A DNA stretch of 64,000 nt, taken from NCBI RefSeq assembly GCF_004354985.1, contig NZ_SMSK01000004.1, positions 124,001-188,000 on the forward strand, written 5' to 3'. Of the stretch, positions 38,032 through 48,519 are shown piece by piece. A program made the translations under genes and the position numbers. This DNA comes from Segetibacter sp. 3557_3 (GTDB lineage Bacteria; Bacteroidota; Bacteroidia; Chitinophagales; Chitinophagaceae). Within the stretch, counting starts at the first letter, position 1; the number at the start of each line of letters is the position of its first letter. The notes beneath the pieces are model-generated. The model searched no databases and had not been told where the DNA came from. It saw nothing but the letters and a program-made list of their open reading frames with translations.

Positions 38032-38694
38032 ATGGAACAGCATATTCAGGAAGCGGCGATGCTTGAGGCCGATTTTTCAAGGGAGCAGGAAGTTGTGAAT
38101 ACAAGTATTCATGCGGTAGGAATTTTGTTCGGTATGATTGCTATCCCGATTTTACTTAGAAATGCAGCTGAAAATACGTTTTCTCTTAGCCTCTTAAGCG
38201 TTATCATCTATGGCTTTTGTTTCCTGATGACATTCACTTTCTCCACACTGTATCATGGTTTACAACGAAGAAGAATCAAGCGTTTCTTCAAATTGATGGA
38301 CCGGATCAGCATCTACTTCTTTATTGCCGGTACTTACACCCCGTTTGTATTGCATTATATGTATGATCAAACCGGTGTTATACTATTATCGTGTATCTGG
38401 GTGCTGGTGATATTTGGCGTATTATTCGAGCTGTTTCTTGCTAAACGATATTTCATATTATCAGTCATTTTCTACCTGATAATGGGATGGCTGTTCATTG
38501 TGGTCAGCAAGTCGTTTTTTGCAGCTATGCCAACTGCTGTAATAGTGCTGATACTCTCCGGGGTTTTCTTATATTCTTTAGGTGTTGTTTTCTATGTGTG
38601 GCAGAAATGGAAATATCACCATGCCATCTGGCATACTTTCGTGCTTTTTGCAAGTATATGTCATTACGTAGCAGTTCTTAAAGCGGTTTCTTAG
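38032..38694 (+). CDS. Hemolysin III / PAQR family membrane protein
   Basis: A 220-residue protein with seven predicted helices, of the HlyIII (PF03006, PAQR) family. Diagnostic features are the first-helix NTSIHAVGILFG, FSTLYHGLQRRRIKRFFKLMDRISIYFFIAGTYTPFVL, and the C-terminal HHAIWHTFVLFASICHYVAVL, which supplies the conserved histidines of the putative zinc site. Despite the name, hemolysis is not established for most members. It is first in a three-gene run of small membrane proteins. Confidence 0.92.
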   Translation: MEQHIQEAAMLEADFSREQEVVNTSIHAVGILFGMIAIPILLRNAAENTFSLSLLSVIIYGFCFLMTFTFSTLYHGLQRRRIKRFFKLMDRISIYFFIAGTYTPFVLHYMYDQTGVILLSCIWVLVIFGVLFELFLAKRYFILSVIFYLIMGWLFIVVSKSFFAAMPTAVIVLILSGVFLYSLGVVFYVWQKWKYHHAIWHTFVLFASICHYVAVLKAVS

Positions 38695-38733
38695 CTCCAA
38701 CATATCATTTACTTCCTGAGAGGAAACTTTAGC

Positions 38734-39210
38734 ATGCCATTATCGTCACGAAAAGAAGTTCGACAATTTGTGCATCGGAAGCTGCTTTTTCGTTTAAGGC
38801 GGCTTGCCATCTTATTTTTGCTGATACTAGCCATAGTGATCTACGAAGTTTCACAAGATTACATCAGCGGGTTGTTGGCAGCAGCAGGATTCTTTGCCGG
38901 GATGATATTAGGGGTTTTGGTGAGCTTACGAATGCATACCATCAGTTGGAATGCTGAAACCAGTAAGGCAGTAACCAGGATGGACAGGCTCGGAATTTAT
39001 ATTCTTATTGCTTACCTGTTGTTTTCCATTTTACGAGGGTGGATTTTCAGTTATTGGTTGCATGGTTATACATTAACTGCGTTCAGCTTAAGTGTTGGAG
39101 CAGGTGGTATGTTGGGTCGCCTATATACAACAAGGCACCGGATCCGGCAGGTGCTGAAAGAGGAAGGTTTTCTTCACCCGGGTCGCCGGAGCGATACAAA
39201 TGCGAAATAG
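38734..39210 (+). CDS. Hypothetical multi-pass membrane protein
   Basis: A 158-residue protein with a basic N-terminus and about four hydrophobic helices (LAILFLLILAIVIYEVS, LLAAAGFFAGMILGVLVSL, IYILIAYLLFSILRGWIF, LTAFSLSVGAGGMLGRLY). It ends in a basic tail. No family was recognised. It starts 39 bp after the HlyIII gene, so it is probably co-transcribed. Confidence 0.7.
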   Translation: MPLSSRKEVRQFVHRKLLFRLRRLAILFLLILAIVIYEVSQDYISGLLAAAGFFAGMILGVLVSLRMHTISWNAETSKAVTRMDRLGIYILIAYLLFSILRGWIFSYWLHGYTLTAFSLSVGAGGMLGRLYTTRHRIRQVLKEEGFLHPGRRSDTNAK

Positions 39211-39275
39211 TAGCCGGGCATAAGTTTCGGAAAGCCGTGGCATCGCAATTGCACCAGTGCCTAAACAACTTATTC

Positions 39276-39701
39276 ATGGGGGATTACCTAAACCTTCCGC
39301 TTAGTATCCAGGTCACCTGGTTGTTCTTATTATCTATTCCTATTGCTTGTATCGCGTGGACGGTTACGCATGAAGAGGTTTTTAGGGAGCCGCGGGAGTA
39401 TTGCCAGCAAAAAAGCCAGCAATGCAAAACACTGTTACAGCGAAAATTCTTTTACCTGTTCACCTGCGAATACTGTTTCAGCCATTATGTTACCATCTTT
39501 ATTTTGGTGATCACCCGATACCAGCTGCTTTTCTCCGGCTGGCGGGGCTACCTGCTTGCAGGCTTTTCGCTGGTTTGGATTGCCAATATTTACATGAGCA
39601 TTTTCGGGCGGATAAGAATTGTGCTTAAAAACGACAAGCTGGAAGCAAAAATCAAGGAGGAGGAACTAAAGAAGGGTGAAGAGGCTAACACGGGATCATA
39701 A
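39276..39701 (+). CDS. Hypothetical small membrane protein
   Basis: From the ATG at 39276 the product is 141 residues: a first helix (IQVTWLFLLSIPIACIAWTV), a polar loop with a cysteine pair (FTCEYCFSHYVTIFILVI), a further helix and a charged C-terminal tail. The open frame begins at 39039, but the extra part overlaps the preceding gene in another frame. The CEYC pair could bind metal, but this is speculation. Third member of the membrane-protein run. Confidence 0.65.
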   Translation: MGDYLNLPLSIQVTWLFLLSIPIACIAWTVTHEEVFREPREYCQQKSQQCKTLLQRKFFYLFTCEYCFSHYVTIFILVITRYQLLFSGWRGYLLAGFSLVWIANIYMSIFGRIRIVLKNDKLEAKIKEEELKKGEEANTGS

Positions 39702-39724
39702 GTTTGGATTGAGTTCACAAAAAA

Positions 39725-39747
39725 AGGCTGCCCTTGCGGACAGCCTC
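39725..39747 (-). terminator. Intrinsic terminator of the M49 peptidase gene
   Basis: AGGCTG pairs with CAGCCT around a 10-nt loop. On the minus strand the stem is followed by seven T. It also lies downstream of the plus-strand membrane genes. Confidence 0.7.
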
Positions 39748-39764
39748 GCAATAATACCTGGAGG

Positions 39765-41873
39765 TTAATTCTTTACCGGAAGGAACGCATACTTCTTGCC
39801 AAATTCCATCATCTGCGCAAAAAAGCTTTCGGGGTATTCCATCCTGATGTTGGTAATTTTATCACCGTTAACATCCGCCAGCATTCTTGGTTGAATAAAG
39901 CCGCGGTATGGCTTGACATTGAGTTTTGAATAACGCTCCAGTACTTCTTTGTGTAGCACCGGATCCACCTTTACACCATACGTTTCCACCAGGTTTTTGC
40001 CCGCAGCAAAGTCGCCTTCTGATTTTATTCGTTGTATTTCTTTCAACAGTTGACCGAACAGTTGGCGAAGTTTACCGTAGTCGTTAATCCGGACATATGT
40101 CTTACCATTGTTTTTTTCAAAAGCAACTACATTGTCCTTCTTGCCTTGTTCAAAGGCCCACCGGGCAACCGTCTGGCGATTTCTCATATGTGCCTCTTCG
40201 AGTTCCTGGCCCGGTTGAATACGGGTAAGCTGGGTCATCAATCCATTCATTATATAACTATCGTATCCAGCTTTTCCTACCTCGGGTGAGGGGGATACAT
40301 TCAGGTCAATAAGTTTCTGGTCGGTAATGTAGTATAGCCCCACCAGGTCGGCTCGCGCCTCTTCAAGGGTAGACGCATAATTCTTCAGTGTCTTGTCGGT
40401 TGTTTCTACTCCGGGGTTAATCTGGCCGGACGCATGCCCTATACATTCGTGCATATCGGTATGCAGGTCTGAGGCCAGATTGCCGTACTGCTTCAAACGT
40501 TGTTTAACCGTGTCATTAAGTCCAAACTCGTCCAATGTTCCACCCTTTGCAGCAGCAACATTGTACGCGTGGATGATGTTGCTAAGCGAAACCGACTTCG
40601 AGCCATGGTCTCTCCTGATCCATTCATTGTTGGGCAGGTTTATGCCTATGGGTGTGCTTGGGGCCGCATCGCCGCTTTCCGCCAGCACGGTGATTGCTTT
40701 TGCGGTGATGCCTTTTACATTTTTTTTCTTGTGGTCAGGCATAAGCGGAGAGTTGTCCTCAAACCACTGCGCCTGGTCTGCAATCGCCTTTATGCGCTTT
40801 GTTGCCTCAAGATCTTTGATCGATACTACGCTTTCGTAGCTGCCTTTTTTACCAATGGGGTCAAGGTATACTTCAATAAAACCATTTACCACGTCGAGCC
40901 TTGAGTTTACATCGTTAACCCAGGCAATGCTATATTCATCAAACTTTTTCAGATCGCCGGTCTGGTAATATTCAACCAGCAGGTGTAGCGCTTTTTTCTG
41001 TTCGGCATTTTCAGCAACGTTTACCGCCTTTTGAAGCCAGCTCACAATCTTTTCAATCGCCGGAGAATACATCCCGCCTACTTTCCATACTTTTTCAACA
41101 ACCTGCCCATTTTCCTTCATCGTTTTACTGTTCAGCCCCCAAAGTGGTGCGTTGCCTTTAGTGTCGAACTTCGCGTAGTAAGCTTCAACTTCCTTTTGGG
41201 TTACGCCCTCGTAAAAATTAACGGAGGAGGCAGCAATGTTATCAATCCCTGCCCGCAGGTCAACAAGCTTTGGCTCTACTTTAAAGTCATAAACGAGGGG
41301 TTGTATCCTTGCGGTGAATGCTTTAACACTTTCCCCGCTGTCCTTAGGTAATAGGGTGCTGTCGCTTTCTTTAATGATGGCAGCAAAATAAGCTGGTGCA
41401 CAACCGGGAACAAACTTTTCGTTGCCGTAGTGGTGATGGTTACCATTGCTAAACCAAAAGCGGCCGCAGTATTCTTCAAATTTTTTCCAGTCCGGGCTGT
41501 TTTTATCACCCTTATAACTTCCGTAAACAGCTTCAATCGTTTTGCGCAACAATAGTCCGTATTTGCTTTTTTGATCGTACAGGATGTCGCGGCCACACAT
41601 CGCAGCTTCGTACAGGTAGTAAGCCAGTTCTTTTTGCTGAGCACTGAGTTCTGCAAATCCCGGAACCTGGTACCTGAGCATTTGAAGATCAGCAAACGAC
41701 TCAGCCTCAACCTTGAAGTTGGCATCGGTCGTAGAAGTGGTGCTGTCAGAGGCGGCTTGCTTAGAGCTGCCTTGATTGTTGCAGGCGATAATAATTACAC
41801 TACTTGCAAGCGCCGGTACTATCCAACTGGCAACCTTGAATTTTTGTGTTGTTTTCTTGAAAGGGCGGTACAT
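39765..41873 (-). CDS. Dipeptidyl-peptidase III-like M49 metallopeptidase, lipoprotein
   Basis: A 702-residue exported peptidase of family M49. From the ATG at 41873 a lipobox ends at Cys31 (SSVIIIACNNQ). The M49 zinc motif HECIGH is at residues 475-480 (the family pattern is HExxxH), with the second motif EEARAD in LEEARADLVGLYYI about 30 residues later. It probably removes dipeptides in the periplasm or at the surface. A longer frame to 41966 would hide the lipoprotein signal, so the inner start is chosen. Confidence 0.92.
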   Translation of the reverse strand: MYRPFKKTTQKFKVASWIVPALASSVIIIACNNQGSSKQAASDSTTSTTDANFKVEAESFADLQMLRYQVPGFAELSAQQKELAYYLYEAAMCGRDILYDQKSKYGLLLRKTIEAVYGSYKGDKNSPDWKKFEEYCGRFWFSNGNHHHYGNEKFVPGCAPAYFAAIIKESDSTLLPKDSGESVKAFTARIQPLVYDFKVEPKLVDLRAGIDNIAASSVNFYEGVTQKEVEAYYAKFDTKGNAPLWGLNSKTMKENGQVVEKVWKVGGMYSPAIEKIVSWLQKAVNVAENAEQKKALHLLVEYYQTGDLKKFDEYSIAWVNDVNSRLDVVNGFIEVYLDPIGKKGSYESVVSIKDLEATKRIKAIADQAQWFEDNSPLMPDHKKKNVKGITAKAITVLAESGDAAPSTPIGINLPNNEWIRRDHGSKSVSLSNIIHAYNVAAAKGGTLDEFGLNDTVKQRLKQYGNLASDLHTDMHECIGHASGQINPGVETTDKTLKNYASTLEEARADLVGLYYITDQKLIDLNVSPSPEVGKAGYDSYIMNGLMTQLTRIQPGQELEEAHMRNRQTVARWAFEQGKKDNVVAFEKNNGKTYVRINDYGKLRQLFGQLLKEIQRIKSEGDFAAGKNLVETYGVKVDPVLHKEVLERYSKLNVKPYRGFIQPRMLADVNGDKITNIRMEYPESFFAQMMEFGKKYAFLPVKN

Positions 41874-42074
41874 AAGGGCTGGATCAATTTTGTGAGTAGA
41901 TAAAAATAGGGGATTTCCTTGCAGATGCAAAAATCGGTCATGGGTAGTCGCTGCACGTCTCCGCATATTGCTTGAGCGTTCAATGATGTCTTAAATCGCT
42001 AACAAAGGATGATTGCCGGTAAACCCCCTTTTCCTTTTAGAATTTAATTCTGAAATCCTGAGCGCGCTTTTTAC

Positions 42075-42082
42075 TACTTTTG
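42075..42082 (+). promoter_or_regulatory. Predicted -7 element of the ABC-F gene
   Basis: TACTTTTG matches TAnnTTTG exactly. Transcription from here would give a leader of roughly 215 nt before the ATG at 42305, long for this genome. Confidence 0.5.
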
Positions 42083-42110
42083 CGCCTCGAAACAAAGGCG
42101 GCCACCAGTT

Positions 42111-42149
42111 ATGGGCCGTTCTTATGGTTTTATCGTTGTTGTTTTCTAA
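42111..42149 (+). CDS. Possible 12-codon leader peptide upstream of the ABC-F gene
   Basis: ATG at 42111 opens a mini-ORF encoding MGRSYGFIVVVF, ending with TAA at 42147. It lies in the long leader of the ABC-F gene, just after a small hairpin (CGGCC 42099-42103 with GGCCG 42114-42118 overlapping its start), and is followed by a T-rich stretch. Leader peptides control several ABC-F genes in other bacteria. A chance ORF of this size is also quite likely. Confidence 0.3.
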   Translation: MGRSYGFIVVVF

Positions 42150-42304
42150 AGTTTTTTTGGGGACGAACTGAGGGAATGCTATTCACCATCGTTGTGTCAC
42201 TCACTTGTACGGCAGTAATTCAATGCCCCCGGCTTTCCCCTGTAAACTTTGGTAAGCAACACCTGGATGTTGTATTAATAATCGGAATTAAGAAACACTA
42301 TTAA

Positions 42305-43930
<1,626 letters not shown>

Positions 43931-43947
43931 TACCTGACGATTCTAAT

Positions 43948-43977
43948 AAAGCCATTCGGATCCGGATGGCTTTTTTT
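43948..43977 (+). terminator. Intrinsic terminator of the ABC-F gene
   Basis: AAAGCCATTCGGATCCGGATGGCTTTTTTT forms an imperfect stem (AGCCAT with ATGGCT and inner CGGATCCG) followed by seven T; it spans 43948-43977. Confidence 0.85.
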
Positions 43978-44074
43978 ATGCAAAGGGTTTTCAACCGGGA
44001 AAGTATCCATAGAGGTGACACGATTGCCATTATGGCTCAGGAATTATTGATTTAATGTTGTTTAGTTAAGCCGA

Positions 44075-44215
44075 TTGTCCAATTCATTTGCGGCGCAATG
44101 ACATGGCGTACAAGAGTGCGACGCCCGTCCGACTGGCGCAGCCGGGCGGACAACAATGCTATATAGTATTACTAAAGCCGGGTACAAAAAAACATTGCTT
44201 AACTAAACTACATTG
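44075..44215 (+). repeat. Copy R3 of the dispersed modular repeat, with GC-rich insert
   Basis: Shares with copy R1 the scaffold GTACAAG..GTGCGACG on the left and a right part of exactly the same length (65 nt, 44151-44215), ending CATTG. Between them R3 carries a 27-nt GC-rich palindromic insert (44124-44150) that R1 lacks. The rest of the 43931-44436 spacer holds only the ABC-F terminator and the putative promoter of the next gene. Confidence 0.75.
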
Positions 44216-44436
44216 ATTGATGAGTGCTGTCCTGGTCTTGCCTGGAGCAAGCAGACGGGCATCAATCCCGCGGCTTGTATAAGCCAGAGGTGGTTCTGCT
44301 CCAGCGAGTTCGTAAAGAGGTTAAGTGCTTTCAGAACCCCAATTGAACCCAGGCAGCCAAACCGGGATGTATTTTGTCTGATGTTAACCTGTAAAGCAGC
44401 TACATTTATATCGTCATCGTACACATACACCCCCTT

Positions 44437-47400
44437 TTGAAATGGATCCACTATATACTTGTGCTGATTGGGATAGTCGTGTACACCTCAGCTAGCGGCC
44501 AAATTGCATCATCGTCAAATGTAAAGCGCAAAAAGGTCGCCGTTGTTCCCACTTTACGGATCGACAGCCTTAGCATTGTTCCAAATACATTTCTTATAAG
44601 CGGTGTGGATACCGGCTCTTACACAATCGACCTGGTAAACTCGGTGCTTACCTGGAAACAGCAACCCGTGCTGGATAGTGTTCACATCACCTATCGCGTG
44701 TTCCCTTACCGCTTCAATGAAGTCGCCCGGCGCTTTACCTATGATAGCGTGATGAATAATTTTATTCGTCAACCCGAAATTTTCAGCCGCGGCAAGAAAG
44801 CGGCGATGAACCCGCTTTTCAATTTCGGAACCATGAACTACAACGGAAGTTTCGGCCGGGCGCTAAGTTTTGGAAATACCCAGGACGTTGTTGTGAATTC
44901 CCAGTTCAACCTGCAATTGAGTGGTCTTATCGGCGATAGCATCAGGGTTGCCGCAGCCATTACCGACAACAATATTCCTATACAACCGGATGGTACAACC
45001 CAGCAATTAAATGAATTTGACCGTGTATGGTTGCAGTTTAAGAAGCATGGCTGGGAAGTAAACCTTGGTGATATCGATATACGGCAGAACAGGTCGTACT
45101 TCCTGAATTTCTATAAGCGGGTGCAAGGAGTCTCATATGAGAACGAGTCGGCTGTTAGCCGTAACACCACTAATAAGACATTTGTTTCTGGTGCAATCGC
45201 CAAAGGTAAATTTACCCGGAACGTTTTCCAGGGCGATGAAGGAAACCAGGGCCCGTACCGACTAAGGGGTGCCAACAATGAATTTTTCTTTATCGTTTTG
45301 GCAAACACCGAACGGGTCTTCATCAATGGCGAACTATTGCAGCGCGGCGAAGACCAGGATTACGTAATCAATTACAATACGGCTGAGATCACATTTACCC
45401 CCCGTCGCTTCATTACAAAAGATAGCCGGATACAAGTGGAATTTGAATACTCCGACCGCAATTACCTCAATTCCTTATTGTACCTGAACAATGAGACCAT
45501 AGTCAACAAAAAGCTAAAGATAAATCTGGGCGTTTACAGTAATTCGGATGCAAAGAGTTCACCAATTAACCAAATCCTGGATCCAAACCAAAAGCGTTTT
45601 TTGAACCAGGTAGGCGACAGTGTGCAAAGTGCTTTTTATCCGACGGCAACGGTCGATACATTTCAAACCGATAAAATCTTGTATGCAAAGGTGGATACCT
45701 CTTATGCCGGGGTTAGCAGTTCAATCTACGTGTATTCCACGAACAAAGACAGTGCAAAGTACAGCCTGGGCTTTCTGGAGGTAGGTCAGTCAAGGGGCAA
45801 TTACATTCCCATTTTTAACGGGGCAAACGGTAAAGTTTACCGGTGGGTGCAGCCGGTGAACGGGGTTCCTGCCGGAAACTTCGAGCCCGCAACCTACCTT
45901 GTCACGCCAAAAAAGCAGCAGTTATACACTTTCTCATCGGTGTACGACATCAACTCAAAAACACAGTTGCAGGCCGAAATGGCCTTGAGCAACTATGATG
46001 TAAACCTGTTTTCTGAGAAACATAAAACCGATAACAAAGGCCTTGGGGGAAAGCTGTTGCTTAATCATAACGCGCAGCTTTCGATCCGGCGCGGTAAGTC
46101 ACTTAACTTTTCAGCCGCTGCAGCTTATGAATGGGTGCAAAAAAACTTCAGGCCAATCGAGCGCCTGCGCGCCGTAGAGTTCTATCGCGATTGGGGACTC
46201 GACTTTCTTCCACAGGCGGCCACAGAACACCTGCCGGTTCTTACACTCGGATTAAAAGATCAGGCAGCGAACGCACTTACCTACCAGCTGAGCGGTTACT
46301 TCAGAAGTGACCAATATAGCGGGGTAAGGCATTTGCTACAACAAAACCAGAAGATCGGGGGGTGGGACTTCAGGAATGTTGTAAGCCTGACTGCTTTTGA
46401 AACTGCAACAACACGTGGACGATTTACCCGGCCAACAGTAGAAGTAAGTAAGGTGTTCAAAAAGTTGGGCAATTACGCAGTTGGAGGAGGTTATGCTTTA
46501 GAGTCAAATATAGTTCGTGCTAACTTGCGGGATACGCTCACCCCTTTAAGCTTTGCGTTTCAAACGATATCGGCATACCTAAAGTCGGACGAGTCAAAAG
46601 ACAATCGTTGGAGCTTTACTTACTTTACCCGGAGCGACAAACTGCCCTCGCGTAAAAACCTCGTGCAAACGGATCGTAGCCACAATTTCAACCTCGGAGC
46701 AGATCTGCGTTCAAATCCCAATCACCAGTTGCGGTTAAACCTGAGCTACCGGTTGCTCGAGGTATTCGCACCCGGGCTTACATCGTTAAAGCCGGATAAT
46801 TCAATGCTTGGAAGGGTAGAGTATTCGATTAATGAGTGGAAAGGTTTCGTGGTAGGAAATGTGTTGTACGAACTGGGCGCCGGCCAGGAACAGCGGCGCG
46901 ACTTTGCATACTTTGAAGTGCCGGCGGGTAGGGGTGAGTTTGCCTGGATCGATTACAATGCAGATGGTATACAACAACTAAACGAATTTGAAATTGCCTT
47001 GTTCCCCGACCAGGCAAAGTTCATTCGGATTTATACTCCTACCAACACATTTGTAAAGGCAAATTATACACAGGTGAATTACAGCATTACGCTAAATCCA
47101 CGCGCACTGGCCGGCAACATTAGAAACAAACGGTTCAAAGAATTTGTAGGCAGGTTCAACCTGCAATCGACCTTGCAGACCGCCAAAAAAGAACTGGCCG
47201 GCGGCAAAATTTTATTCGATCCATTTAAAGGTGGTATTACCGATACCTCCCTCATAACCCTGAACAGTGTGTTTGCCAATACCCTGTCGTTTAACCGGTT
47301 TGGTCAAAAATGGGGTTTGGATGTCAGCAACGCTAACAACTTTAATAAAGCACTGCTCACTTATGGGTTTGAAAGCAGGAAGCTGAGCGAGTGGATATTT

Positions 47401-47907
47401 AAAGCACGTTGGAATGTTGCCCGGCAGTATACCATGGAAGTGGTTCAACGGGTGGGTAATAACTCGCTGTTTACTCCACGCTTTGCCAATCGAAACTACG
47501 AACTCAACCAATTTACTGCTGAGCCGCGGCTCACGTTTGTGCAGGGCACAAAGTTCCGATTGCAATCGGGCTACCAGTTTGCCCGTAAAAAGAACCTCCC
47601 GGAGTATGGCGGTGAGTTATCCAAAGCAAATGCCCTGAACCTGGAGACCAAGTATAACTCGGTTAACAACACCAGCCTCGGTGGTCGGTTTACATTTAGC
47701 AACATCAGTTATACGGGCGCTGTAAACAATACCATCAGCTATATAATGCTCGAAGGATTACAGCCGGGCAAAAACTTTTTGTGGAACCTTGAGCTGACAA
47801 AAAGACTGGGCAACAACCTCGAACTTAACCTGAACTACGAAGGGCGTAAACCGGCTGCAATCAATACCATCCACATTGGAAGGGTGTCGGTGCGCGCGCT
47901 GTTGTAA
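44437..47907 (+). CDS. Large outer-membrane beta-barrel protein, uncharacterised
   Basis: A 1156-residue exported protein. The start is TTG at 44437, giving a signal peptide (KWIHYILVLIGIVVYTSASGQ). Residues about 130-330 (FGRALSFGNTQDVVVNSQFNLQLSG, then QPDGTTQQLNEFDRVWLQF, VNLGDIDIRQ) resemble a segment found in the gliding/T9SS protein SprA. The rest is long runs of amphipathic strands typical of a big barrel, ending IHIGRVSVRALL. It is about half the size of SprA, so this is a related Bacteroidota outer-membrane family rather than SprA itself. Function is unknown. Confidence 0.82.
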   Translation: MKWIHYILVLIGIVVYTSASGQIASSSNVKRKKVAVVPTLRIDSLSIVPNTFLISGVDTGSYTIDLVNSVLTWKQQPVLDSVHITYRVFPYRFNEVARRFTYDSVMNNFIRQPEIFSRGKKAAMNPLFNFGTMNYNGSFGRALSFGNTQDVVVNSQFNLQLSGLIGDSIRVAAAITDNNIPIQPDGTTQQLNEFDRVWLQFKKHGWEVNLGDIDIRQNRSYFLNFYKRVQGVSYENESAVSRNTTNKTFVSGAIAKGKFTRNVFQGDEGNQGPYRLRGANNEFFFIVLANTERVFINGELLQRGEDQDYVINYNTAEITFTPRRFITKDSRIQVEFEYSDRNYLNSLLYLNNETIVNKKLKINLGVYSNSDAKSSPINQILDPNQKRFLNQVGDSVQSAFYPTATVDTFQTDKILYAKVDTSYAGVSSSIYVYSTNKDSAKYSLGFLEVGQSRGNYIPIFNGANGKVYRWVQPVNGVPAGNFEPATYLVTPKKQQLYTFSSVYDINSKTQLQAEMALSNYDVNLFSEKHKTDNKGLGGKLLLNHNAQLSIRRGKSLNFSAAAAYEWVQKNFRPIERLRAVEFYRDWGLDFLPQAATEHLPVLTLGLKDQAANALTYQLSGYFRSDQYSGVRHLLQQNQKIGGWDFRNVVSLTAFETATTRGRFTRPTVEVSKVFKKLGNYAVGGGYALESNIVRANLRDTLTPLSFAFQTISAYLKSDESKDNRWSFTYFTRSDKLPSRKNLVQTDRSHNFNLGADLRSNPNHQLRLNLSYRLLEVFAPGLTSLKPDNSMLGRVEYSINEWKGFVVGNVLYELGAGQEQRRDFAYFEVPAGRGEFAWIDYNADGIQQLNEFEIALFPDQAKFIRIYTPTNTFVKANYTQVNYSITLNPRALAGNIRNKRFKEFVGRFNLQSTLQTAKKELAGGKILFDPFKGGITDTSLITLNSVFANTLSFNRFGQKWGLDVSNANNFNKALLTYGFESRKLSEWIFKARWNVARQYTMEVVQRVGNNSLFTPRFANRNYELNQFTAEPRLTFVQGTKFRLQSGYQFARKKNLPEYGGELSKANALNLETKYNSVNNTSLGGRFTFSNISYTGAVNNTISYIMLEGLQPGKNFLWNLELTKRLGNNLELNLNYEGRKPAAINTIHIGRVSVRALL

Positions 47908-47923
47908 GGAGGCGGTTATGTTA

Positions 47924-48075
47924 ACTGAGTTAAGAATTATGAGTTAAGCGTTATGAGTTAGGTTGAAGGTTGGATGAGTTAAGAATTATGAGTTAAGCGT
48001 TTTGAGTTATGTTGAATGTTGTATGTTGAATTATATATGGGATGAGTTAAAAATTATGAGTTAAGAGTTATGAGT
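47924..48075. repeat. Short tandem GAGTTA-type minisatellite, first block
   Basis: Roughly 47-bp units built of GAGTTAAGAATTATGAGTTA, near 47927, 47974 and 48042, with GTTGAATGTTG tails. The region is AT-rich and non-coding. Confidence 0.75.
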
Positions 48076-48106
48076 CAAAGTCGTCTGGTTAGGCCCCTTG
48101 CTTGCT

Positions 48107-48211
48107 TAATTTGCCCCGTAATGGTATACAGTACAAGTGTGCGACGCAACGATTTACAATTAAAAACCTGCAGCTTGGTCCAAAAAAAGATTGTATAGCC
48201 AAACGACATTG
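48107..48211 (+). repeat. Copy R1 of the dispersed modular repeat, without insert
   Basis: A 105-bp copy running from AATTTGCCCCG to CGACATTG, with the exact 14-nt word TGCGACGCAACGAT at 48140-48153. It lies between two blocks of the GAGTTA minisatellite. It lacks the GC-rich insert found in R2 and R3 at this point, so it may represent the ancestral or empty form. Confidence 0.75.
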
Positions 48212-48223
48212 TTTTTATGGAAA

Positions 48224-48330
48224 GGTGAGTTATGAATTATGCGTGAAGCGGTTGGAGTTATGTTGAATTGTAAGTGTTGTATGTTGAATGAAGTGTGAGT
48301 TATGAACTATAAGTGAAGAGTTTTAATAAA
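48224..48330. repeat. Second block of degenerate GAGTTA/GTTGAATG repeats
   Basis: Contains GTGAGTTATGAATTATG, TATGTTGAATTG, TATGTTGAATG and GTGAGTTATGAACTATAAG, diverged relatives of the block at 47924-48075. The remaining spacer to 48519 is AT-rich without a gene. Confidence 0.6.
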
Positions 48331-48519
48331 TGTGGAACTGGAAAGTAAGTTAATTCTTATGGAGTATGTGGGTTTAGACAGATTAATTATAAGTGAATCT
48401 TATGCAGGTTCAGTCGGAGGAGGGGTTAAACGTTATGGTTGGTACAGTAGGGTGCCAGGGAGGTTTAGTAAAGCATAGCAATGAGTTTTGAGACCCCTAT
48501 GTATGTTAAATTAGAGCGA

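Noticed and set aside
38032-38694. Calling the HlyIII-family protein a toxin
   Set aside because: The family name is historical; the sequence shows a PAQR-type seven-helix membrane protein, and toxicity is not supported.
44203-44451. Open frames on both strands before the large outer-membrane protein
   Set aside because: Antiparallel frames over the same 230 bp without family resemblance; one overlaps the real start of the next gene.
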